This document shows positions 1-5,158 of a stretch of 8,979 bases of DNA, piece by piece (the stretch's first letter is position 1; each line of letters starts with the position of its first letter). The stretch spans positions 1 through 8,979 of the forward strand of contig JADQBO010000295.1 of NCBI GenBank assembly GCA_016278585.1, given 5' to 3'. The notes under the pieces were generated by a model. The model worked only from the letters and a program-made list of their open reading frames with translations, made no database searches and was not told where the DNA came from. Origin of the DNA: Desulfosporosinus sp. Its GTDB lineage: Bacteria; Bacillota; Desulfitobacteriia; Desulfitobacteriales; Desulfitobacteriaceae. A program made the translations under genes and the position numbers.

Positions 1-155
1 AATTTTGAGATATTACTATTGACAAGATGCGCTAAACTTTATGCAACGCCAATGTTCTTACCTGTAAAACCATTTCACCAAATTCTTATGAAATCACTAT
101 TAAGATCTTATAAATCAACTATTTAAGGAAATTGAAAGTAGTATTTGTATGTAGT

Positions 156-176
156 AATAAGTTGGTGTCAGGCACC
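156..176. repeat. REP-like palindromic repeat, copy 1
   Basis: The 21-base segment differs at one position from the segment at 3462-3482; the common core is GTTGGKGTCAGGCACC. GGTG (164-167) and CACC (173-176) can form a small hairpin. A second GGTGCC at 196-201 is inverted relative to GGCACC at 171-176, so the unit may extend into the end of the neighbouring TetR gene. It resembles the short palindromes scattered between genes in many bacteria. No transposase is nearby. Confidence 0.6.
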
Positions 177-190
177 GTTGACCTTTTTCA

Positions 191-853
191 TCAGTGGTGC
201 CGCGCAGCGGCATGGGGGTCTGATTCGTTTAAAAAAACTCCGTTATAGGTTAGCTCAGTCAACGATCGAGCTGCTAGATCTATATCGACAGAACTAGGCG
301 GCTGCATCATGATATGGTGTGAAAAACCTTCCAGCATACTTGTCAGGGCCAGAACAACGGAGTCGGCATCGATATCACGACAGTACCCTCTCTTCATAGA
401 TCCCCTGATGTCAAACTCAACACGCTTATATAGGCTTTCGTGGATTTTAGACCATTGATCCTCCAATTGTTTGTCCACCATTACGGCCTCTCTTAGAGCT
501 AAGAGTATGGTCCTATGCATTACAAAAAACTCCAGTATTCTTACTGCTCCATAATAGATTCTATCCCGGACGCTGAGCTGTTTATCTTTGGGTTTAATAT
601 AATCATCCACACTTGCTACAAGGTCATCAGCTAGAATACCGAGAAGGTTCTGCTTACTTTTAAAATACTTATAAAAGGTTCCGTGGCCAATATCTGCCCT
701 TGAAGTAATGTCTTGCACGGTTGTCTTAGTGTAACCATTTTCAACAAACACTTGTAACGCAGCTTCTATGATCTGGCTTCTAATTAAGGCCTTGCGCCGT
801 TGTATTCTTGTAAGAGTCTGAGGGGTTTCAATTTGCATTATAGATATGTCCAT
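191..853 (-). CDS. TetR/AcrR-family transcriptional regulator
   Basis: This is a DNA-binding repressor of the TetR family. The N-terminal HTH is clear: IIEAALQVFVENGYTKTTV, then DITSRADIGHGTFYKYF, then KSKQNLL. A helical ligand-binding domain of about 140 residues follows and does not reveal the ligand. The frame is open back to a TTG at 907. However, a TTGACA-16-TACAAT promoter lies at 888-915 inside that extension, so the first ATG downstream of the predicted transcript start (853) is preferred. ATG 838 is also possible, and neither has a good ribosome binding site. The gene lies downstream of an acyl-CoA dehydrogenase gene on the same strand, 315 bases away. Both promoters carry the same palindrome, so autoregulation and control of the dehydrogenase are inferred. 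The last residues (AAARHH) are encoded by a GC-rich hairpin that looks repeat-derived. Confidence 0.9.
   Translation of the reverse strand: MDISIMQIETPQTLTRIQRRKALIRSQIIEAALQVFVENGYTKTTVQDITSRADIGHGTFYKYFKSKQNLLGILADDLVASVDDYIKPKDKQLSVRDRIYYGAVRILEFFVMHRTILLALREAVMVDKQLEDQWSKIHESLYKRVEFDIRGSMKRGYCRDIDADSVVLALTSMLEGFSHHIMMQPPSSVDIDLAARSLTELTYNGVFLNESDPHAAARHH
198..212. repeat. GC-rich hairpin inside the last codons of the TetR gene
   Basis: TGCCGC (198-203) and GCGGCA (207-212) are perfect inverted arms around a GCA loop. The hairpin sits next to REP-like copy 1 and encodes part of the terminal AAARHH of the regulator. No T-tract follows on either strand, so it is not a standard terminator. 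Confidence 0.5.
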
Positions 854-883
854 CCTTTGTAATTTATTAGTATTGTCTCCTAG

Positions 884-915
884 TGACATTGTAGTCATTT
901 GTGACAATTTGTCAA
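884..915 (-). promoter_or_regulatory. Promoter and putative TetR operator of the tetR gene
   Basis: On the minus strand, TTGACA (915-910) and TACAAT (893-888) are separated by 16 bases and form a good sigma-A-type promoter. The plus-strand palindrome TGACATTGTAGTCA (884-897) covers the -10 box. A second palindrome, TGACAATTTGTCA (902-914), covers the -35 box. The same arrangement occurs in front of the acyl-CoA dehydrogenase gene at 3105-3137, with 13 of 14 bases identical in the first palindrome. Binding by the encoded TetR protein is inferred from this sharing and from typical TetR autoregulation. Confidence 0.65.
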
Positions 916-967
916 GGAATCTCCCATTATTAACGTACTAAAGCATTATACCTTTTGAAAATGAAAT

Positions 968-987
968 GAAAACTCCTTTAAAGGAGT
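968..987 (-). terminator. Possible weak terminator after the acyl-CoA dehydrogenase gene
   Basis: ACTCCTTTAAAGGAGT (972-987) is a perfect palindrome. On the minus strand it can fold as ACTCCT, loop TTAA, AGGAGT, followed by a T-rich TTTTCATTTCATTTTC. It lies between the dehydrogenase stop and the tetR promoter, where a terminator is expected. The stem is short and the T-tract interrupted, so the call is tentative. Confidence 0.4.
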
Positions 988-1036
988 GTTAGTGCCTTGC
1001 GACATTTTCATCTATCACCCTTCAAAAGGAGTTTTC
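968..1036. repeat. 12-bp inverted repeat enclosing a second palindrome
   Basis: GAAAACTCCTTT (968-979) is exactly complementary to AAAGGAGTTTTC (1025-1036). The left arm is also half of the 972-987 palindrome, so it has two possible partners. Just to the right, GGAAGC (1038-1043) and GCTTCC (1048-1053) form another hairpin with loop TTTA. No coding function is visible. Confidence 0.6.
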
Positions 1037-1222
1037 GGGAAGCTTTAGCTTCCATCTTAATTATAGAATTTTAGAATCGTTAAATGTCCTGCAGTTCCCA
1101 GATATACTGACTGAAATTTGTTCAGCTAACCATGTCGACTTTTTCGCCAGCCCCGCACCGCATGAAAACTAAAAAGTTACAGTTCTTAACTCACGACGCC
1201 GATCGATAATGCATTGGACGGT

Positions 1223-3049
1223 TTAGACAAAAAATATGTCTTCTTCCACTTCCAACACAGTAGTGTCAGCATTTATAACCAACTCGAGGAAAGCCGTTAA
1301 ATCAGGCATCGTGTTTTTTACATAAAAACGTGCTGATGCAACCTTTCCAGCATAGAAAGCATAATCATAATGATCTTTACCTAGCTCATTAAGTTTATTT
1401 TGGGCAATTAATGCCATCTCCAGTAATACCTTGGCAGCCCATACCTTACCAGTAGCGTGTAATACTCTGGTAGCATAGAGTTGGGCCATACCTGGAGTAG
1501 CAAACAATCCTGCCAATCTCTTCAACGACTCTAGATATTTATTAATCGCTACAGCAAAAATCTCAAATTCCTTTTCAAAGCCTACTGCCTGCTTATTGAT
1601 GTCTACAAAATCCGTGATATGTTTCATCCATGCTGCAAAAACTTCGCCTTTCTTCATGGTCATTTTGCGACCTACCAAGTCCATAGACTGGATGAAGTTA
1701 GTTCCTTCCCAAATAGGGTAGATTCTGGCATCCCTGTACTGTTCAGCTGCTGAAAATTCTTCCGTGAAACCATATCCCCCGTAACACTGCATTGCTTCGG
1801 AGATGCATTGAAGCGACATATCGGAACAGAACGCTTTTACAATGGGAGTATTGACCTCTAGGAATACTTTGGCCTGCTTAACCAACTCAGGGTCTGACGA
1901 CCATTTCTCGACATCTATCCACCAGTATGTCTGAAGAGCCATGGCACGGAAGGCTTCGGTGTTCGCTTTTTGGAACATGAGCATCCGTTTTATATCCTCA
2001 TGTTTGATGATTTCTACTCTGCCCGACTTGGGATTAAGCGTTGCACGTCCTTGCACACGTTCTGACGTGTATTTAACGGCATTATGATAAGCAGACGATG
2101 CGATGGAGAGTCCTGCTAGGCCAGACATCAATCGTTCTTCGTTCATCATCCTGAACATCTGAGCCATTCCACTACCGATTCCATCGTCTCCTGGAGGAGT
2201 GCCAAGCAGGAAACCTTTGCAATTACTTTCATCTCCGAAGCTTATGACACAGGTTGGTGAACCCCGGAGACCCATTTTATGTTCGATGCCGACACAGTTA
2301 ATGTCGTTCCATGCACCAGGATTGCCATTGGCATCCGGCAAATACTTAGGAACTACAAAGAGCGAGAGACCTTTTGTTCCGGGAGCAGCTCCTTCAATCC
2401 GGGCAAGTACTAAATGGATAATATTTTCGGTAACGTCCTGTTCTCCTCCACTGATAAAACACTTAGTTCCCTTAATTAGGTACGTGCCAGGCTCATCGGC
2501 AGGAATAGCCTTAGTTGTCGAATCACCAACATCGGAACCTGCATTAGGTTCAGTAAGATCCATAGTGCCTGCCCACTGACCACTGTACATTTTCTCAAGA
2601 TATGCTGTTTTTAATTCTTCGCTTCCGAAATCCTTTATAAGCCCAGCAGATCCTGGAGTAGCAAGGTATAGGGTTCCTATTGAAGGATTAGCTCCAAGGA
2701 AATATTCATAGGTAGCCGACAGGATAGACAAGGGCAGTGCTGACTCATCATCCGGATCATAATTCGAACCACCATAGCCATTATTATTAATAAAAAAATA
2801 GGCGTCTTTGGTGGATTGAGGGGTAATTACCTTTCCTTCTTGAAATTTACATCCGATTTCGTCCGAATCCTTACATCCGGGATCTATAACTTCCTTAGCT
2901 ACTTTTAAACCATTTATCAGGATGGAATCGACATCGTCAATCGAATATCCGTCCTTAAATCGTTCTGTTTCAAGGATTTTGTTAAGGTCAAGGTATTCTT
3001 TGAGAATAAATTTCTGATCCCTAGTTGTGTTCTCTAGTGTTGATGACAT
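1223..3049 (-). CDS. Acyl-CoA dehydrogenase, long form with C-terminal extension (DmdC-like)
   Basis: A 608-residue FAD flavoenzyme expected to oxidise an acyl-CoA to the 2,3-enoyl-CoA, passing electrons to an electron-transfer flavoprotein in the cytoplasm. Landmarks are TMDLTEPNAGSDVG (about 162-175), GIEHKMGLRGSPTCVISFGD (254-273), RMMNEERLMSGLAGLSIA (300-317), the FAD-contacting MQCYGGYGF (420-428), and YPIWEGTN (444-451). E448 of that last motif is at the usual catalytic-base position. Ordinary family members have about 380 residues. The extra N-terminal segment and the roughly 140-residue C-terminal tail match the long subfamily that includes 3-methylmercaptopropionyl-CoA dehydrogenase DmdC. 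The true substrate cannot be read from the sequence. The start is secure: AAGGAGGAG lies 6 bases before the ATG. A promoter overlapping a TetR-type palindrome precedes it. Confidence 0.93.
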   Translation of the reverse strand: MSSTLENTTRDQKFILKEYLDLNKILETERFKDGYSIDDVDSILINGLKVAKEVIDPGCKDSDEIGCKFQEGKVITPQSTKDAYFFINNNGYGGSNYDPDDESALPLSILSATYEYFLGANPSIGTLYLATPGSAGLIKDFGSEELKTAYLEKMYSGQWAGTMDLTEPNAGSDVGDSTTKAIPADEPGTYLIKGTKCFISGGEQDVTENIIHLVLARIEGAAPGTKGLSLFVVPKYLPDANGNPGAWNDINCVGIEHKMGLRGSPTCVISFGDESNCKGFLLGTPPGDDGIGSGMAQMFRMMNEERLMSGLAGLSIASSAYHNAVKYTSERVQGRATLNPKSGRVEIIKHEDIKRMLMFQKANTEAFRAMALQTYWWIDVEKWSSDPELVKQAKVFLEVNTPIVKAFCSDMSLQCISEAMQCYGGYGFTEEFSAAEQYRDARIYPIWEGTNFIQSMDLVGRKMTMKKGEVFAAWMKHITDFVDINKQAVGFEKEFEIFAVAINKYLESLKRLAGLFATPGMAQLYATRVLHATGKVWAAKVLLEMALIAQNKLNELGKDHYDYAFYAGKVASARFYVKNTMPDLTAFLELVINADTTVLEVEEDIFFV

Positions 3050-3055
3050 TATTTT

Positions 3056-3064
3056 CTCCTCCTT
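3056..3064 (-). promoter_or_regulatory. Strong ribosome binding site of the acyl-CoA dehydrogenase gene
   Basis: The minus strand reads AAGGAGGAG followed by six bases and ATG. It is a near-perfect match to the anti-Shine-Dalgarno sequence and fixes the start at 3049. Confidence 0.85.
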
Positions 3065-3104
3065 AATAGTGCGACTGTTTTATTTTAATTGTTTAATCCT
3101 CTTA

Positions 3105-3137
3105 TGACATTCTAGTCACTATTGATTTATTTGTCAA
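3105..3137 (-). promoter_or_regulatory. Promoter and putative TetR operator of the acyl-CoA dehydrogenase gene
   Basis: On the minus strand, TTGACA (3137-3132) and TAGAAT (3114-3109) are separated by exactly 17 bases. The plus-strand palindrome TGACATTCTAGTCA (3105-3118) covers the -10 box. TTGATTTATTTGTCAA (3122-3137), with arms TTGA/TCAA, covers the -35 box. The layout and much of the sequence repeat the tetR promoter at 884-915, so control by the same TetR protein is likely. The effector, perhaps an acyl-CoA, is inference. Confidence 0.7.
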
Positions 3138-3162
3138 TTATGATTATATGGTCAACAGTTCC

Positions 3163-3283
3163 TTAATAGGCGAAATCCAAGGTGTCGCTATACTTAGAAA
3201 GGTCTCCAAAAAATCATTTGTTCTGTCATACTTGCAGAACAATGGCTATGCGCCTTAAAAACTGGTTGGTAAAATCGACGAGA
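3163..3283 (-). pseudogene. Unidentified coding remnant next to the helicase fragment
   Basis: One minus-strand frame reads LVDFTNQFLRRIAIVLQV, stop, QNK, stop, FFGDLSKYSDTLDFAY, stop. The composition looks protein-like but is broken by two TGA codons. Another frame, ending WISPIKELLTI, is equally plausible, so the true frame is uncertain. I do not recognise the family. A small inverted repeat (ACGAG/CTCGT, 3278-3291) lies at the junction with the helicase fragment. Confidence 0.3.
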
Positions 3284-3448
3284 TTGCTCGTGCTTGACAT
3301 CTTCCATTAACAGCAAGGACGCCAATTTATGTACTAAAATCCGCGTCTTACCACTTCCTGGTCCGGCAGCGACTACAATGGTTTTAGATACCTTATCATT
3401 GATGATTTTTAGTTAGGTCGGTGATAATTCGCCAAACAGCTGTTTGAA
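3284..3448 (-). pseudogene. Fragment of a UvrD/RecQ-like superfamily I DNA helicase
   Basis: The minus-strand translation gives FKQLFGELSPT, an in-frame TAA (3415-3413), LKIINDKVSKTIVVAAG, then PGSGKTRILVHKLASLLL and MEDVKHEQ. AAGPGSGKTR is a typical Walker A motif of UvrD-type helicases; the lysine codon is at 3349-3347. The stop replaces what would probably be glutamine, a one-base CAA-to-TAA change. Similarity ends after KHEQ, so the rest of the ATPase is gone. The original may have been one of the RecQ proteins with a UvrD-like part, but the fragment is too short to decide. Confidence 0.65.
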
Positions 3449-3461
3449 CTTTGAGGGTGAA

Positions 3462-3482
3462 AATAAGTTGGGGTCAGGCACC
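3462..3482. repeat. REP-like palindromic repeat, copy 2
   Basis: This is 20 of 21 bases identical to copy 1 at 156-176, in the same orientation. GGGG (3470-3473) and CCCC (3481-3484) can pair around TCAGGCA. It lies between the helicase fragment and the LuxR fragment. Confidence 0.6.
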
Positions 3483-3567
3483 CCTTTCTTAACGCTCACC
3501 CATCTCGGAGAGGATTCCGGCAACGGCTGCGCATAAGCCAAATAATTAAGGATAACAATCGTCACCA

Positions 3568-3684
3568 CTACATCAAGGACATGACCTGCAGCTTACCGTA
3601 GATATTGATAATGTGAGATTTAACCGTCGCCATAGTAATATACAGGCGCTCGGCAAACTCCTTCGAGATCATTTTAGCTTTAGA
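3568..3684 (-). pseudogene. Remnant of a LuxR-type HTH domain
   Basis: The minus strand encodes SKAKMISKEFAERLYIT, MATVKSHIINIYGKL and QVMSLM before a TAG. This matches the C-terminal HTH of LuxR/NarL/MalT-type regulators, where S/NKEIAERLYIS.ATVKSHI..IY.KL is typical. There is no upstream regulator domain and no start site. The frame begins within the T-tract of the nitroreductase terminator. A shifted frame after LQV (HVLDVVVTIVIL) could be the original continuation, pointing to a frameshift as well as truncation. Confidence 0.6.
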
Positions 3685-3710
3685 AAAAAAAAATCAACCG
3701 TTCGGTTGAT
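3684..3710 (-). terminator. Intrinsic terminator of the nitroreductase gene
   Basis: On the minus strand, ATCAACCG, a two-base AA turn, and CGGTTGAT form a perfect 8-bp stem (3710-3693), followed at once by nine further T residues. It lies about 80 bases past the nitroreductase stop and is the best intrinsic terminator on that strand. Confidence 0.85.
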
Positions 3711-3734
3711 CTAAAAGGTTCATTACGTCTGGTG

Positions 3735-3750
3735 GCTTTAATATTAAAGC
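3735..3750. repeat. 16-base perfect palindrome GCTTTAATATTAAAGC
   Basis: The palindrome sits between the nitroreductase stop and its terminator. The right arm AAAGCAAGA (3746-3754) also has an imperfect inverted partner, TCTTGGCTTT, to its right. No T-tract follows. It may be part of the transcript's 3' structure; no function is visible. Confidence 0.5.
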
Positions 3751-3792
3751 AAGACTAATTTGATTCTCTTGGCTTTGCTGGATAGTTAATCA

Positions 3793-4353
3793 TTACTTTA
3801 TATAGTTTACAACCTCTTTGTTTCTAGGCGGAGCATCAGGATTCTCACCCTTTTTATAGCCTAGGGCGAGAGAACATATGTGACTGTATCCTGAAGGTAT
3901 TCCTAGCTCTTGTTTCCATTGCTCGCCTTCCGATGCTGCAAAGAGAAAACCGGAAGATGTAATGACACAAGAACTAATATCCAGCGAGCAGGCCGCAAGA
4001 GCAATATTCTCAGCAGCTAGTCCAATGTCTATTTGTATCGAATTCGCACTATCTTCACCGGAAATGACGATCACGGTAGGTGCATTATAGAAGGTATGAT
4101 ACCCAGGTTCGCTTGCTCTCTCGGACAGAAAGGGAATTTTTAAGTTCATAATGTTTTCTCGAATTGAATGTACCATACGATCTAGTAGAGTCTTGTTTTG
4201 GATAACTGTGAAATGCCATTTCTGCTGATTCATTGAAGTTGGTGCATAAATACCGGCCTCAATAATTTTTTCCAGATCGCTATCTGAAATTTGCTTATCT
4301 TGGTAGGATCTTATACTCCGTCTGTTCTTAATGATTTCTAGGAATTCATTCAT
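3793..4353 (-). CDS. Nitroreductase-family FMN oxidoreductase
   Basis: A protein of about 186 residues in the FMN-dependent nitroreductase family, soluble, NAD(P)H-using and usually dimeric. The family motifs are an N-terminal RRSIRSY (11-17), which binds the FMN phosphate, APTSMNQQKWHF (37-48), and a mid-protein helix IGLAAENIALAACSL (110-124). A final strand SLALGYKKGE (161-170) completes the fold. The natural substrate cannot be told; members act on nitroaromatics, quinones, flavins or biosynthetic intermediates. An in-frame ATG seven codons upstream (4374) lacks a ribosome binding site. AAGGCAGG (4370-4363) stands at a suitable distance from the ATG at 4353, so the shorter form is chosen. 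A strong terminator follows. The carrier protein gene lies upstream on the same strand across a 300-base decayed gap, so co-transcription is doubtful. Confidence 0.9.
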   Translation of the reverse strand: MNEFLEIIKNRRSIRSYQDKQISDSDLEKIIEAGIYAPTSMNQQKWHFTVIQNKTLLDRMVHSIRENIMNLKIPFLSERASEPGYHTFYNAPTVIVISGEDSANSIQIDIGLAAENIALAACSLDISSCVITSSGFLFAASEGEQWKQELGIPSGYSHICSLALGYKKGENPDAPPRNKEVVNYIK

Positions 4354-4419
4354 ATAATTTTGCCTGCCTTTCATCTGCTAATCATTTAGAAGTAAAAATA
4401 TTATGCCCCGATTTATGAC

Positions 4420-4545
4420 TTACAATGAATGACCAAGCAAACGATCCATGCCTAAAATACTGAGGTAAAGGCCCCCTAAGCCTGTAATATCAACCTCTAT
4501 TTTCTCCTTCGCACTAAATGTTACCAAGTACGCCTTTAAAGACTC
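4420..4545 (-). pseudogene. Unidentified C-terminal coding remnant
   Basis: A 41-codon open stretch on the minus strand ends in TAA and is preceded by an in-frame TAA with no start codon or ribosome binding site. It includes KAYLVTFSAKEKIEV and DITGLGGLYLSILGMDRLL. The regular, protein-like composition suggests the last part of a lost gene, but I do not recognise the family. Chance is possible at this length. Confidence 0.3.
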
Positions 4546-4567
4546 TTATAATTTAAATATTTTCCCA

Positions 4568-4651
4568 TTATGTTGGGGTCGACCCCTGGGGAAAGTCGTC
4601 CATAGGGCAGCCTTCCTCGAGCATATAAATCTGATCGGCGCCGTTGGTCAC
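4568..4651 (-). pseudogene. Possible scrap of an ABC-transporter ATPase domain
   Basis: A 27-codon minus-strand frame includes VTNGADQIYMLEEG. This resembles the segment after the H-loop of ABC ATPases (typically T.ADQI.VLE.G). No Walker motifs or upstream sequence survive, and the frame runs into the REP-like palindrome. The match is short and may be accidental. Confidence 0.25.
4570..4591. repeat. REP-like palindrome, diverged copy 3
   Basis: GGGGTCGACCCC (4575-4586) is a perfect 12-base palindrome. It overlaps CCCCTGGGG (4583-4591), so the CCCC can pair on either side. On the minus strand GACCCCAACATA matches the flank of copies 1 and 2 (GACMCCAACTTA), which suggests a diverged member of the same family. 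Confidence 0.45.
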
Positions 4652-4677
4652 CTATTCTTATTACCCGCGACGACAGG

Positions 4678-4941
4678 TTATGGAATTACACCGAATTCAT
4701 AATCGACGTAATCTGATAAACCTCTAGCTTTCAGCATTTCTACAATATCATTGACGGTAACCACATTTGCAAACTCGTCATTAGTAATGGTTATCCCAAA
4801 TTCATCTTCCAGGTCCCCAATAATTAACGACATATCTAACGAATCAACAAATAAGTCTTCCCGCAAACGGGTCTCCAGGGTTATCTTTCTCTTCTTCTTT
4901 TGTAAAATATGATTTATTGTGAATAGTACTCTGTCTTCCAT
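4678..4941 (-). CDS. Acyl carrier protein, stand-alone
   Basis: An 87-residue acidic carrier protein. The phosphopantetheine attachment motif is LFVDSLDMSLIIGDLEDEFGI, with the modified serine at position 34 in the DSL triad. The four-helix pattern of the family follows, including TVNDIVEMLKARG near the end. It would carry acyl or aminoacyl groups as thioesters in the cytoplasm. The basic stretch KKKRK (15-19) in the first half is unusual for an otherwise acidic family. The gene is not beside fabD, fabG or fabF, so it is probably a specialised carrier and not the housekeeping AcpP. It diverges from a cysteine synthase gene across about 210 bases. AGGAAAGG lies somewhat far (about 13 bases) before the ATG. 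No terminator was found. Confidence 0.85.
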   Translation of the reverse strand: MEDRVLFTINHILQKKKRKITLETRLREDLFVDSLDMSLIIGDLEDEFGITITNDEFANVVTVNDIVEMLKARGLSDYVDYEFGVIP

Positions 4942-4976
4942 TTTTAGTCACACACCTTTCCTCAACGCTTATGTAA

Positions 4977-5035
4977 TATTGTGTTGGCTGATTCAAGTAA
5001 CACTAAGCAGTAAAATTTCTATTACATTCACAATA
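4977..5035. promoter_or_regulatory. Inverted repeats in the divergent acp/cysM intergenic region
   Basis: TATTGTG (4977-4983) and CACAATA (5029-5035) form inverted arms. Inside them, GTGTT and AACAC (4981-5003) form a second pair. They lie between two divergently transcribed genes and could bind a shared regulator, but no known operator is recognised. Confidence 0.3.
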
Positions 5036-5051
5036 CCTTCCAGTCCGATTA

Positions 5052-5057
5052 TATAAT
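5052..5057 (+). promoter_or_regulatory. Possible -10 box of the cysteine synthase gene
   Basis: A perfect TATAAT stands about 100 bases before the start codon. The best -35 candidate, TTCACA (5027-5032), is 19 bases away, which is long, so the promoter is tentative. Confidence 0.35.
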
Positions 5058-5158
5058 GGTATATGGGCTCAAAGAAAGATATTGAACCATTTTTCTCACT
5101 CCTGCCTGCTGCAGATATGTAATATATTAATTAATAATAAACTGGAAGGATGAAGAAC

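Larger units (their letters stand above)
908..1222. other. Intergenic region between acyl-CoA dehydrogenase and tetR
   Basis: About 315 bases without a supportable gene. It contains the -35 part of the tetR promoter, a cluster of inverted repeats at 968-1053, and ACTTTTT/AAAAAGT inverted arms around 1138-1176. A 35-codon open frame on the minus strand just left of that pair has no start signal and no recognised similarity, so it is not called a gene. Confidence 0.5.
3050..3792. other. Long gap between nitroreductase and acyl-CoA dehydrogenase, made of decayed sequence
   Basis: About 740 bases with no intact gene. From left to right it holds the dehydrogenase promoter, an unidentified remnant (3163-3283), a helicase fragment (3284-3448), a REP-like palindrome (3462-3482), about 85 bases with nothing recognisable, a LuxR-type HTH fragment (3568-3684) and the nitroreductase terminator (3684-3710). 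A perfect 16-base palindrome (3735-3750) follows. Confidence 0.7.
4375..4677. other. Gap between acyl carrier protein and nitroreductase genes, with decayed sequence
   Basis: About 300 bases without an intact gene. It contains an unidentified 41-codon remnant (4420-4545), a GGGGTCGACCCC palindrome (4575-4586) and a short frame resembling the tail of an ABC ATPase domain (4568-4651). No convincing promoter for the nitroreductase gene was found. Confidence 0.6.

Noticed and set aside
1..150. Minus-strand residues NGFTGKNIGVA resembling the end of an NAD(P)H oxidoreductase
   Set aside because: Only about eleven residues match, with a stop just before; too short to call even a remnant.
2199..2579. 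126-codon open frame on the plus strand
   Set aside because: It lies wholly inside the well-supported acyl-CoA dehydrogenase gene on the other strand and shows no domain or ribosome binding site.
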